This document shows positions 6,879 through 15,574 of a stretch of 50,176 nucleotides of DNA, in pieces; positions within the stretch are counted from its first letter, which is position 1; each line of letters opens with the position of its first letter. A program made the translations under genes and the position numbers. Below the pieces are notes generated by a model that saw only the letters and a list, made by a program, of their open reading frames with translations, did not search any database and was not told the origin of the DNA. Source of the stretch: CAZLNO01 sp964561005 (GTDB lineage Bacteria > Pseudomonadota > Alphaproteobacteria > Kiloniellales > Rhodovibrionaceae). The stretch spans positions 1 to 50,176 of the forward strand of contig CAZLNO010000015.1 in NCBI GenBank assembly GCA_964561005.1. The letters are read 5' to 3'.

Positions 6879-9166
6879 CAAAACTGCGTACCGAAGCTGA
6901 AGCGGAAAAGCTCTTCCTCGTCGAAATCCTCGCTGACGACCGGGAAGCCAAGGTCCACCTGTAACGGACCCAACGGCGATCGCCAACTCGCCCCGGTGCC
7001 GACCGACACGCGCGGACTGGTCTCATCTAGGACCTTGCCGGGCGCGTTGTCCACCCCCCAGGAGGCGCCGATGTCCGTGAAGATGCGCCCGCGAATGCTG
7101 AACTGGTCCGGCAGCGGCAAGGGAAAGCGGGCCTCGACCGTGCCGGCGTAGTAGTTCTTGCCGCCGATCGGGTCGTCCGTTTCCTCGTCGCGGGGCGACA
7201 GACCCGCCGGCGCGAAGCCACGCACCTGCGACCCGCCGATGAAGAAACGGTCCAGCACGCGCGTGTCTTCACCGATACCGGAAATATTGCCGACCTCCGC
7301 ACCAAGATGCAGCGTCCAGTCCTCGGTGAGCGGATGGAAGTAGTCGGCGCCGATCACGTTCTTCACGAAGGTCACGTCCCCGCCCAGGCCGGCGAAGGTG
7401 TTGTTCGTGAAGGCGCGCAGGCCGTGCGTGGGATCGAAGCGGCTGTCCGTTGAATTGTAGTTCAGTCCGTGGCGGATGCTGGACCGATCCGCCCTGCCTT
7501 CTTCGAGCTGGATGGCCAGGGCCGCGTTGTCGTCGACATCGGTGATTTCCCTGCGGGCGAACTCGTACTGCCAGTTCTGCCGCCACCGATCGACGATCTC
7601 GTAACCGGTGCGAATCCCGCCGCCGGTGCGCTTTTCGTCGAAGGTCAGCTCGTCCTGGTTCGTCTCGGTGCGGAAAAGGTCGAAGCCCGCCGAGAGGTTG
7701 CGGCCGAGGAAGTAGGGCTCGGTAAAGCTCAGGTCGATCTGCTGACGCTCGCCGGACAGCGAGAGGTTGAGGCGCAGGTCCTGCGCCCGTCCCAGAAGAT
7801 TGCGCTCGCGAAGCTGGATCGAGCCCAGCGGCCCCGAATCGGTCGAGAAGCCCGCGCCGAAGCTGAGGCTGCCGGTGGATTGCTCCTCCACGTCGACCTC
7901 GATGACCGTCCTGTCCGGCTGCGAGCCCTCGACGGTGTTGACCTCGACCGACTTGAAGAACCCGAGGTTCTGGATGCGCTGTCGGGAGCGCCGGATTTTC
8001 GAGGCGTCGAAGGCGTCGCCCTCGACGAGCTGGAACTCGCGGCGGATCACGCGGTCCAGCGTGCGCACGTTGCCCGAGATATCGATGCGCTCGACGAAGA
8101 CCCTGGGCCCTTCCTCGATCTGATAGGTCAGGTTGATCTGCTTGTTCCCGGTGTCGCGATCGACCCGAGGCTTCACGTCGACGAAGGCGAACCCGAGATT
8201 GCCCACGGCGTCCGTCAGGTTCTCGACCGTGGCGTCCACCTCGCTGGCGTCGTACCAGTCCCCTTCTTCCGTCTCCAGGTGCTGGCGCAGGTCTTCCGGC
8301 TTCAGATTCTTCAGTGTCGTCGTGATCTCGATGTCGCCGAACCTGTAGCGCTCGCCCTCGGCCACGGTGAACGTGATGATGAAAGCCTCGCGATCGGGCG
8401 TCAGCTCGGCCACCACGGACTCGACCCGGAAATCGGCATAGCCCTCGCTCAGATAGAATCGGCGCAGCAGCTCGCGGTCGAAGCTCAGGCGGTCCGGATC
8501 GTAGGTATCGGCGGCGCTGAGGACGCGCCACCAGGCCGATTCCGACGTGGCAATGGCGCCGCGCAGCGTGCCGTCGGAAAAGGCCTCGTTGCCCACGAAG
8601 TTGATGGCCCTGATCTTGGTCTCGGGCCCTTCGTCGATCTCGAAGACGAGGTCGATCCGATTCTGCTCAAGCTGGATGACCTTCGGCTCGATGCGGGCGC
8701 CGAAGTGGCCGTTGCGCTGATAGACCGCCAGCAGCCGCTTGACGTCATTCTGCACCTTGGTTCGCGTGTAGACCACACGCGGGCGCAGTTCGACCTCGGC
8801 GCGCAGCGTTTCGTCGTCGAGCTCCTCGTTCCCCTCGAAGGCGATCCGGTTGATGATGGGGTTTTCGACCACATTGACGATCAGGCGATTGCCCTCGCGC
8901 TTCAGCGTCACGTCGGCGAACAGCCCCGTGTTGAAGAGCTGCTTGAGGGAGCTGTTCAGAGGACCGGGGGCGAAGCGATCCCCGGGGTCGACGGTGAGGT
9001 ACGAGCGCACCGTGGTCGGTTCGATGCGTTGCGTCCCCGTGATCACGATCTCCTCGATCGTGCCGCCGCTCATGATCGACTGCGCTCCGGCGGGTGCGGT
9101 CCACACCTGAAGCACAGCCGCGATGACGAGCACAGCGGCGGCGATCGCACGAATCCGCGCGCGCAA
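6878..9166 (-). CDS. bamA: Outer membrane protein assembly factor BamA
   Basis: This protein of 762 residues begins with a signal peptide cleaved near PAGAQS. Five POTRA repeats follow (about residues 35-420), then a 16-stranded Omp85 barrel. The barrel shows GAGFSTDSGPLG at its start, a loop-6 motif RGFAPAGLSPRD near residue 660, and a C-terminal aromatic strand ending RFSFGTQF. BamA inserts beta-barrel proteins into the outer membrane. The start codon is TTG at 9166, preceded by a strong GAGGGGGG site; no ATG precedes the signal peptide. It lies 39 bases after rseP. Confidence 0.97.
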   Translation of the reverse strand: MRARIRAIAAAVLVIAAVLQVWTAPAGAQSIMSGGTIEEIVITGTQRIEPTTVRSYLTVDPGDRFAPGPLNSSLKQLFNTGLFADVTLKREGNRLIVNVVENPIINRIAFEGNEELDDETLRAEVELRPRVVYTRTKVQNDVKRLLAVYQRNGHFGARIEPKVIQLEQNRIDLVFEIDEGPETKIRAINFVGNEAFSDGTLRGAIATSESAWWRVLSAADTYDPDRLSFDRELLRRFYLSEGYADFRVESVVAELTPDREAFIITFTVAEGERYRFGDIEITTTLKNLKPEDLRQHLETEEGDWYDASEVDATVENLTDAVGNLGFAFVDVKPRVDRDTGNKQINLTYQIEEGPRVFVERIDISGNVRTLDRVIRREFQLVEGDAFDASKIRRSRQRIQNLGFFKSVEVNTVEGSQPDRTVIEVDVEEQSTGSLSFGAGFSTDSGPLGSIQLRERNLLGRAQDLRLNLSLSGERQQIDLSFTEPYFLGRNLSAGFDLFRTETNQDELTFDEKRTGGGIRTGYEIVDRWRQNWQYEFARREITDVDDNAALAIQLEEGRADRSSIRHGLNYNSTDSRFDPTHGLRAFTNNTFAGLGGDVTFVKNVIGADYFHPLTEDWTLHLGAEVGNISGIGEDTRVLDRFFIGGSQVRGFAPAGLSPRDEETDDPIGGKNYYAGTVEARFPLPLPDQFSIRGRIFTDIGASWGVDNAPGKVLDETSPRVSVGTGASWRSPLGPLQVDLGFPVVSEDFDEEELFRFSFGTQF

Positions 9167-9205
9167 GAGACCCCCCTCGGCCGAAACCCCCAGTTCGTCG
9201 TTGGC

Positions 9206-10336
9206 TCAGGTCACCAACTGCTTGAAGAAGGCCACGACCCGGAGCTGAACCAGATCGTTCCAGGTGACGAAGAGCATGAGGGTCAATACCAAAGCCAGCC
9301 CGATCCGAAAACCGTATTCTTGGGCGCGCTCGCCCAACGGCCGGCCGCGCGCCGCCTCGATGGCGTAGAACAGGAGGTGCCCGCCGTCGAGCATCGGGAT
9401 CGGGAACAGGTTGATCAGGCCGAGGTTGATCGACAGCACGGCCATGAACCAGATCAGGTTCGTGGCGCCGGCGTCGGCCACTTGCCCCGACATCTGCGCG
9501 ATGCGGATCGGGCCGCCGAGTTCGTCGGTCGACCGGCTGCCGGAGACGATCTGGCCCACGGCCTGCAGCGTGGCCGCCGTCAGGGTGGCGGTTTCCCGGC
9601 CCGCATGCCAGACGGCCGAAAGGGGGTCGTGGCGGCGGTATTCCACCCCGGACCGGGTCACCCCCAGCAGGCCGATTTCGTGCGTGTTGCCAAAGTCGTC
9701 CTTGACCTCGGTGCGATGCGGCGTGGCCGTCAGCGTCACACGCTCGCCGTCCCTCGCGACGGTAATCGACAGCGTCTCTCCCGGACTCATCCGAATGACG
9801 CGCTGCACTTCCTCGAACCGGGCGATCGAGTCCCCCTCGATCGCGACGATGCGGTCGCCCGGCTGCATGCCCGCCTCGGCCGCCGCGCTCTCGGGCTGGA
9901 CCTGACCGACCACGGGCGGCGTAAAGGGCTGGCCGTAGAAGACGAACAGCCCCGCCAGGGCCACCACGGCAAAAATGAAGTTGGCCAGCGGCCCCGCCGC
10001 GACGATCCAGGCGCGCTGGCGCAAGCCCTTGTACTGGAAGGCATACTGGCGCTGCTCCGGCGGCACCGCCGCATCGTCGCCGGGCTGGCTGGCCGCGTTC
10101 GCGTCGCCGAACATCTTCACGTAGCCGCCGAGCGGAATCAGGCTGAACTTCCAGCGCGTGCCCGCGCGATCGGTGCGGCCGAAGATCTCGGGCCCGAAGC
10201 CGATGGAGAATACCTCCACCCGCACGCCGTTGCGCCGCGCCACCAGGTAGTGGCCCAGCTCGTGCACGAACACGAGCACCGTCAGGACGATCAGGAAAGG
10301 GATCAGATAATCCGCAATGCCGCCAAAGATACCCAT
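9206..10336 (-). CDS. rseP: RIP metalloprotease RseP (site-2 protease)
   Basis: This 376-residue inner-membrane zinc protease has HELGH at residues 25-29 inside the first transmembrane helix. It has a PDZ domain at about residues 120-205 (QPGDRIVAIEGDSIARF), and a C-terminal NLFPIPMLDGGH that supplies the third zinc ligand. Site-2 proteases of this group cleave anti-sigma factors after DegS-type cutting and also clear signal peptides. The link to extracytoplasmic stress fits its place next to bamA and skp. E. coli RseP has two PDZ domains; this shorter protein seems to have one, as is common in alphaproteobacteria. Confidence 0.95.
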   Translation of the reverse strand: MGIFGGIADYLIPFLIVLTVLVFVHELGHYLVARRNGVRVEVFSIGFGPEIFGRTDRAGTRWKFSLIPLGGYVKMFGDANAASQPGDDAAVPPEQRQYAFQYKGLRQRAWIVAAGPLANFIFAVVALAGLFVFYGQPFTPPVVGQVQPESAAAEAGMQPGDRIVAIEGDSIARFEEVQRVIRMSPGETLSITVARDGERVTLTATPHRTEVKDDFGNTHEIGLLGVTRSGVEYRRHDPLSAVWHAGRETATLTAATLQAVGQIVSGSRSTDELGGPIRIAQMSGQVADAGATNLIWFMAVLSINLGLINLFPIPMLDGGHLLFYAIEAARGRPLGERAQEYGFRIGLALVLTLMLFVTWNDLVQLRVVAFFKQLVT

Positions 10337-10387
10337 GCGTCGATGCTTTTCCTGCTGCCGAAGAAACGCCGTCGTGCCAGGCCCCGT

Positions 10388-11626
10388 CTAGGCCCGGCCC
10401 GCGCCGCTTTCGATTTGTCCACGGGCCACGCGCCGCGCCTCCGCGTCCACCGCCATCACGTCCGCGAGCGTCGTCACCGGACTGGACTCGATGGCCGCCA
10501 AGGTCCGCTCCACGACGGCGGCGATATCGAGGAAGCGCAGCCGGCCGGCCATGAAACCTTCGACCGCGGCCTCGTTCGCTGCATTGAGAACAGTTGGCGC
10601 GCAGCCTCCGGTTTGCAAGGCCTCGCGCGCCAGCCGCAGGGCCGGAAAGCGTGCCGGGTCGGGTGCCTCGAAGGTCAACTGCCCGATACTCGCCAGATCG
10701 AGCGGCGTGACCGGTGCGGCCATGCGCCGCGGCCAGGCCAGGGCGTAGGCGATCGGGGTGCGCATGTCGGGATTGCCGAGCTGTGCCAGCACCGAACCGT
10801 CGCGGTAGGCGACCAGGCTGTGCACGATCGACTGCGGGTGGACGAGGATGTCGATCTGCGACTCCGGCAGGCCGAAGAGGTGAAACGCCTCGATCAACTC
10901 CAGTCCCTTGTTCATCATGGTCGCGGAGTCGACGGAGATCTTCGCGCCCATGCTCCAGTTCGGATGCGCGACCGCCTGCTCGGGCGTCACCTTCGCCAGT
11001 CGTGCCGGCGTGAACGTGCGGAACGGCCCGCCCGAGGCCGTGAGCACGATCTGCGCCACCGCCTCCAGGCGCTCGGACTCGATGACCTGGAAGATGGCGC
11101 TGTGTTCGGAGTCGACCGGCAGCACATGGGCGCCGCCCCGCGCCATCTCGCGCATGAACAGCGGGCCGGCGCAAACCAGGGTCTCCTTGTTGGCCAGGGC
11201 CACCGTCGTGCCGCGGCGCACGGCCGCCAACGCCGGCGCCAGCCCGGCCGCCCCGACAATGGCCGCCATCAGGATGTCGACGGGCCGCTCGGCCGCCTCG
11301 ACCACCGCGTCCGGCCCGGCCGCCACCTCGATGCCCGTGCCGCCGAGCGCGGCCTGCAAATCCCCGTAGCATGTCGGATCGGCGATCACGGCACAGCGCG
11401 CCCCGGTTTCGCGCGCGGCCCGCGCCAGGCCCTCGACATTGCGATGGGCGCTGACGGCTTCCACGGCGAAGGTCTGCGGGTTGCGGCGGACGAGATCCAG
11501 TGTGCTCTGCCCGATGGAGCCGGTCACGCCCAGAATGCTGATCCGCTTGGCATCCGCCGAGGCCAGCACCTCGTCCGCGGCGGGTGTCGCCACCGGCGCC
11601 GCTCCCCCTTGCATGATCGCGCTCAT
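10388..11626 (-). CDS. dxr: 1-deoxy-D-xylulose 5-phosphate reductoisomerase
   Basis: This 412-residue enzyme converts DXP to MEP with NADPH, the committed step of the MEP isoprenoid pathway. The NADPH loop is GVTGSIGQSTLDL near residue 33. The metal and substrate sites are seen in LPVDSEHSAIFQ and TASGGPFR, and NKGLELIEAFHLF is present. The first 25 residues (MSAIMQGGAAPVATPAADEV) look like a low-complexity extension, so the true start could be the ATG at 11614. The isoprenoid product line feeds UppS, encoded two genes upstream. Confidence 0.96.
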   Translation of the reverse strand: MSAIMQGGAAPVATPAADEVLASADAKRISILGVTGSIGQSTLDLVRRNPQTFAVEAVSAHRNVEGLARAARETGARCAVIADPTCYGDLQAALGGTGIEVAAGPDAVVEAAERPVDILMAAIVGAAGLAPALAAVRRGTTVALANKETLVCAGPLFMREMARGGAHVLPVDSEHSAIFQVIESERLEAVAQIVLTASGGPFRTFTPARLAKVTPEQAVAHPNWSMGAKISVDSATMMNKGLELIEAFHLFGLPESQIDILVHPQSIVHSLVAYRDGSVLAQLGNPDMRTPIAYALAWPRRMAAPVTPLDLASIGQLTFEAPDPARFPALRLAREALQTGGCAPTVLNAANEAAVEGFMAGRLRFLDIAAVVERTLAAIESSPVTTLADVMAVDAEARRVARGQIESGAGRA

Positions 11627-11639
11627 GGTCCTCCCTGTG

Positions 11640-12467
11640 TCACCCGACCTGTGTCAACCGAACGGCCAGCGCCAGAGCCAGCCCCGACGCCAGCAAGCCA
11701 TCCGCGCGGTCGAGGATACCCCCATGTCCGGGAATAAGGCTACCGCTATCCTTGACCTTGAAGTGCCGCTTGAAGGCCGACTCGAGCAGATCGCCCGCCT
11801 GCGCGACGCCGGCCAGCAGGGCGCCGCCAGCGGCCGCCGCGAAGTCGCCGCCGAACGGCAGGCCGACCGTCCACGCGCCCAGTGCTCTCGCGGCGAGGGC
11901 GCCGACGAGGCCCGCGCACAGCATGCCGCCCAACAGGCCGGCCCAGGTCTTGTTCGGGCTGAGTCGCGGGGCGAGGCGCGGACCCCGCAGCGATCGCCCG
12001 AAGAAATAGGCGCCCACGTCCGTCGCCCAGACGATCGCGAGCAGCCAGAATACCAGGCTCAGCCCGCTTTCCGGCCGATCGCGCAGCCAGACGACGGCCG
12101 CGCAGGCCAGGCCGAGGTAGACCAGGCCCGCCGCCAGAATCGCGCCCGTACCATTCCGGCGGTAGCCGACCACCGCGAGCGCGCCCACGCCAAGCACCGC
12201 GAAGGATCCCGCGAAAGATCCCGTCGCCGCCAGAGCGATCGCCACGGCGAGGACGCCGGCCAACATCACGTGCAACACGCCGCGCCTGCAGCCCGTGGCG
12301 ACCCGCACGCCCTCCAGTGCCATGCCGATGCCGGCCAGCAGAATCAGCAGATCGCTGAACGGCGGTCCGCCATAGAGCGCCAGCAGCACCGGCGGCGCCA
12401 GGAGGACAGCCGAGAGGATCCGGATGGGGAGCCTGCTCACGTCAGTGCGAGCCGACGGCCGCCCCAT
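11640..12467 (-). CDS. cdsA: Phosphatidate cytidylyltransferase
   Basis: This 275-residue polytopic inner-membrane enzyme makes CDP-diacylglycerol from phosphatidate and CTP, the branch point for all phospholipids. The family signature is near the C-terminus: KRHFKVKDSGSLIPGHGG followed by DRAD. About seven hydrophobic helices precede it. Its first 26 bases overlap the end of uppS. An internal start would shorten this overlap, but none is clearly better. The gene order uppS-cdsA-dxr-rseP is conserved in proteobacteria. Confidence 0.95.
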   Translation of the reverse strand: MGRPSARTDVSRLPIRILSAVLLAPPVLLALYGGPPFSDLLILLAGIGMALEGVRVATGCRRGVLHVMLAGVLAVAIALAATGSFAGSFAVLGVGALAVVGYRRNGTGAILAAGLVYLGLACAAVVWLRDRPESGLSLVFWLLAIVWATDVGAYFFGRSLRGPRLAPRLSPNKTWAGLLGGMLCAGLVGALAARALGAWTVGLPFGGDFAAAAGGALLAGVAQAGDLLESAFKRHFKVKDSGSLIPGHGGILDRADGLLASGLALALAVRLTQVG

Positions 12468-13179
12468 ACCGCCGTTCCCGCCGCTGATACTCGGCCACGG
12501 CCGCGGCCATGTCCTGCTCGTCGAAGTCCGGCCACAACTTGTCCATGAAGACGAATTCGCTGTAGGCCGACTGCCAGAGCAGGAAATTGCTGATCCGCTT
12601 CTCGCCGCTGGTCCGGATCATGAGGTCCGGGTCGGGCAGGTCCGGGGCTGCAAGCTGGTCGGCGAAGAGCGCCGCGTCGATCGCCTCCGGCCGGAGCTCA
12701 CCCGCCGCGACCTTCTCGGCCAGATGTCGCGTGGCCGCGACGATCTCCTGCCGGCCGCCATAGTTCAGGGCGAGCGTGAAGACGATGCGCTCGTTGTCGC
12801 GGGTCGCGTGCTCCGCGTCCGCGATCAACTGGACGATGTCCGGGGCCAGCCGGCTGCGATCGCCGATGACCCTGAGGCGCACATCGTTCTTGTGGAGTTC
12901 GGCGATCTCGCTCTGCAGATAGCGCCGGAGCAGCCACATCAGATCGTCGACCTCCTCCGGCGGACGCTTCCAGTTCTCGGCGGAGAAGCCGAAAACGGTC
13001 AGATAGCCGATGCCCAGCTCGGCCGCGCCTCGGACAGCGCGGCGAACGGCCTCGGCGCCCTTGCGGTGTCCGGCCGTCCGCGGAAGCCCATGCGCCCGCG
13101 CCCAGCGACCGTTACCATCCATGATGATGGCCACATGGCGTGGGGGCGGTGTCATCTCCTCGGCGCGCGGGCCGTGCAT
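12442..13179 (-). CDS. uppS: Undecaprenyl diphosphate synthase (cis-prenyltransferase)
   Basis: This protein of 245 residues elongates FPP with IPP to C55 undecaprenyl diphosphate, the lipid carrier of peptidoglycan and O-antigen. HVAIIMDGNGRWA contains the catalytic aspartate, and FGFSAENWKRP and the C-terminal DLMIRTSGEKRISNFLLWQ are also diagnostic. An alternative start at 13155 (MTPPPRH) would remove eight residues; a GAGGAG sits directly against that ATG, so the choice is open. It lies three bases after frr. Confidence 0.96.
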   Translation of the reverse strand: MHGPRAEEMTPPPRHVAIIMDGNGRWARAHGLPRTAGHRKGAEAVRRAVRGAAELGIGYLTVFGFSAENWKRPPEEVDDLMWLLRRYLQSEIAELHKNDVRLRVIGDRSRLAPDIVQLIADAEHATRDNERIVFTLALNYGGRQEIVAATRHLAEKVAAGELRPEAIDAALFADQLAAPDLPDPDLMIRTSGEKRISNFLLWQSAYSEFVFMDKLWPDFDEQDMAAAVAEYQRRERRYGAAVGSH

Positions 13180-13182
13180 CCC

Positions 13183-13752
13183 TCAGACCTGCATGATGTC
13201 CTGTTCTTTATGCTCCAGAAGCTCGTCGATCTTCTTGACGTGCTCGTCCGTCATCTTCTGGAGCTGGTCCGCCATCCGCTTGTATTCGTCCTCGGAGATC
13301 TCGCCTTCCTTCTGCTGCTTCTTCAGAGCTTCCATGCCGTCACGGCGCACGTTCCGCACCGCCACCCGCGCCTGCTCGGCGTACTTTCCGGCCACCTTCG
13401 ACAGCTCCTGCCGGCGTTCCTCGCTGAGCTGGGGCACCGGCACGCGGACGGTCTGTCCCTCGGTCTGCGGATTGAGCCCGAGCCCCGCCTCGCGGATGGC
13501 CTTTTCGACCGCCGAGGCCAGCGAGCGATCCCAGACCTGCACGCTGAGCATTCGCGATTCCGGCACGCTGACCGTCGCCACCTGGTTCAGCGGCATCTCG
13601 GTCCCATACGCCTTGACCTTCACCGGCTCCAACAGGCTGGAGTGTGCACGGCCCGTGCGCAAGCCTTGGAACTCCCGCTTCAGCGCATCCAGGGCACCGT
13701 CCATCCTGCGCTGCAAATCCTTAAATTCGGTTTTCTCCGACACGGCTCTCAT
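13183..13752 (-). CDS. frr: Ribosome recycling factor
   Basis: This 189-residue protein, with EF-G, splits post-termination ribosomes. It shows the RRF pattern: a helical domain start (LQRRMDGALDALKREFQGLRTGRA split across residues 10-35), a beta domain (VKVKAYGTEMPLNQVATVSV), and a long C-terminal three-helix part rich in E, K and R. Length is 4 residues over E. coli RRF. The start overlaps the pyrH stop by four bases (ATGA), a coupling seen widely in proteobacteria. Confidence 0.98.
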   Translation of the reverse strand: MRAVSEKTEFKDLQRRMDGALDALKREFQGLRTGRAHSSLLEPVKVKAYGTEMPLNQVATVSVPESRMLSVQVWDRSLASAVEKAIREAGLGLNPQTEGQTVRVPVPQLSEERRQELSKVAGKYAEQARVAVRNVRRDGMEALKKQQKEGEISEDEYKRMADQLQKMTDEHVKKIDELLEHKEQDIMQV

Positions 13753-14474
13753 TCCCTGTCCTGAACGATCGTGAACCGGCCCTCGCCGCGAATGACTTCG
13801 GCGAACGCGCCGGGCTCCACCACCGAGAACACGATGATCGGGATCCTGTTTTCTCGCGCCAGCGAGATTGCGGAGTGATCCATCACGCCAAGGTCGCGCG
13901 ACAACACCTCCATATAGCTCAAATCCTGATACCGCCGCGCATCTTTTACTTTCACGGGATCGGCGCTGTAAACGCCATCCACCTTGGTCCCTTTCAGCAG
14001 GGCGTCGCAGCCCATCTCCGAGGCCCGCAGGGCCGCCGCCGTATCGGTCGTGAAGAACGGGTTGCCGGTGCCGGCCGCGAAAATGACCACGCGGCCTTTT
14101 TCCATGTGCCTGAGGGCGCGACGGCGGATGTAGGGCTCCGACACGGCCGCCATCGGGATCGCGGACTGCACGCGGGTATTCACGTCGATCTTCTCCAGGG
14201 CGTTCTGCATCGCCAGGGAATTAATCACCGTCGCGAGCATGCCCATGTAATCGGCGGTGGCCCGCTCCATGCCCCTCGCCGCGCCGGCGAGGCCCCGGAA
14301 GATATTGCCGCCGCCGATGACGAGACAGACCTCCACGCCCATGTCGTGGACCCGCTTCACCTCCGCGGCGATGCGGGTGATGCTCTCGGGATCGAGGCCG
14401 TAATCGCGTGACCCCATGAGGGCTTCGCCGGAGATCTTGAGCAGGACGCGCCTGTAAAGCGGTTCTTCCGACAT
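13749..14474 (-). CDS. pyrH: UMP kinase
   Basis: This protein of 241 residues phosphorylates UMP to UDP in pyrimidine nucleotide synthesis. It belongs to the amino-acid-kinase fold and not to the NMP-kinase fold. Visible motifs are RVLLKISGEALMG at the N-terminus, VIGGGNIFRG for UMP binding and FAAGTGNPFFTTDTAA. The ATG at 14474 is preceded by GAGAAGGTG; a longer frame from 14561 would run through the hairpin between tsf and pyrH. It is followed by frr with a four-base overlap. Confidence 0.97.
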   Translation of the reverse strand: MSEEPLYRRVLLKISGEALMGSRDYGLDPESITRIAAEVKRVHDMGVEVCLVIGGGNIFRGLAGAARGMERATADYMGMLATVINSLAMQNALEKIDVNTRVQSAIPMAAVSEPYIRRRALRHMEKGRVVIFAAGTGNPFFTTDTAAALRASEMGCDALLKGTKVDGVYSADPVKVKDARRYQDLSYMEVLSRDLGVMDHSAISLARENRIPIIVFSVVEPGAFAEVIRGEGRFTIVQDRE

Positions 14475-14516
14475 CCACCCACCTTCTCGACAGCCGCGCA
14501 TGTCATGTATGCGCAA

Positions 14517-14556
14517 GACGCCCGGTCGTGGGTCAAGTACCACGCCACCGGGCGTC
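14517..14556 (-). terminator. Strong hairpin between tsf and pyrH
   Basis: GACGCCCGGT (14517-14526) pairs perfectly with ACCGGGCGTC (14547-14556), and an inner CGTGG/CCACG (14527-14531 with 14540-14544) extends the stem across a two-base bulge. No U-run follows on the transcribed strand (it continues TTGCGC). It is likely a partial terminator or processing site that lowers readthrough from the highly expressed rpsB-tsf pair. Confidence 0.55.
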
Positions 14557-14598
14557 CGCACAAAACGCCGATGCCGGCCCCGCAGCCACCGGCCGTGA

Positions 14599-15513
14599 TC
14601 AGGCGGCGGCCTCCGCGCCGCCTTCCTCGTTCTCGCTCTTTTCCTGCTCGCCGAGTTGGAAGCGGGCGAAGGCCTTGACCTTCACCTGCGCACCCAACTC
14701 CTTTGACAGCCTGTCGAGAATGTCGCGTACCCTGCTCTCGCCGTCCACGACGAACACCTGATCAAGCAGCGTCACTTCCTCGTAGAACTTGCGCAGACGA
14801 CCCTCCACCATCTTCTCGATGATGTTCTCGGGCTTGCCGCTGGCCCGCGCCTGCTCCTCCAGGACGGTGCGCTCGCGCCGGATCAGTTCCGGGTCCACAT
14901 CCTCCTGGCTGACCGCCTGGGGATTGGCGGCCGCGACGTGCATGGCGAGCTGCTTGCCGACAGTCGCCAGCTTGTCGGCCGGCGCCTCGGATTCCAGGGC
15001 CACCAGGACGCCGATCTTGCCAAGGCCAGACGCCATCTGGTTGTGCACGTAGGATTCCACGACGCCCTGACCGACCGCGAGGACCCGACAGCGGCTGAGC
15101 TTCATGTTCTCGCCGATCGTGCCGATCAGCTGGGTCAGTTCGTCGGCGACGCTGCGCCCGGTGCCCGGATAGTCGGCCTTGGCCAGCGACTCCAGACCGC
15201 CGTCGGTCGACAGCGCCACCTCGCTCACCTTCTTGACGAAGGCCTGGAAGGTGTCGTTGCGCGCGACGAAGTCGGTTTCCGAGTTCACCTCGACCACCGC
15301 GCCGCGGTTGCCCGCGCAGGCCACGCCGACCAAGCCCTCGGCGGTCGCCCGGCCCGCCTTCTTCTGGGCCTGCGACAGCCCCTTCTTGCGCAGCCAGTCG
15401 ACCGCCTGCTCCAGGTCGCCGTCGGTGTCCGCCAACGCCTTCTTGCAGTCCATCATGCCGGCGCCGGTCCGCTCGCGAAGCTGCTTGACCAGCGCTGCCG
15501 TCACTTCCGCCAT
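14599..15513 (-). CDS. tsf: Elongation factor Ts
   Basis: This 304-residue guanine nucleotide exchange factor recycles EF-Tu. The N-terminal module VKQLRERTGAGMMDCKKAL binds EF-Tu, and the core motif VNSETDFVARN follows. The C-terminal region ends in a short acidic/alanine tail (SENEEGGAEAAA). The ATG at 15513 matches the universal N-terminus; the longer frame upstream is part of the intergenic spacer. It follows rpsB by 61 bases, the universal rpsB-tsf pair. Confidence 0.98.
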   Translation of the reverse strand: MAEVTAALVKQLRERTGAGMMDCKKALADTDGDLEQAVDWLRKKGLSQAQKKAGRATAEGLVGVACAGNRGAVVEVNSETDFVARNDTFQAFVKKVSEVALSTDGGLESLAKADYPGTGRSVADELTQLIGTIGENMKLSRCRVLAVGQGVVESYVHNQMASGLGKIGVLVALESEAPADKLATVGKQLAMHVAAANPQAVSQEDVDPELIRRERTVLEEQARASGKPENIIEKMVEGRLRKFYEEVTLLDQVFVVDGESRVRDILDRLSKELGAQVKVKAFARFQLGEQEKSENEEGGAEAAA

Positions 15514-15574
15514 GGATCGCCCCTTGATCTCTTGCCGTTCCCGCTCGAATACCGCTCCGTGCCGCGCCGCGCGG

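Noticed and set aside
7469..11737. A very long open frame on the plus strand (1422 codons) across bamA, rseP and dxr
   Set aside because: It is the antisense of well recognised genes; high GC keeps stop codons rare. The protein has no family-like features and is rich in R, H, Q and D.
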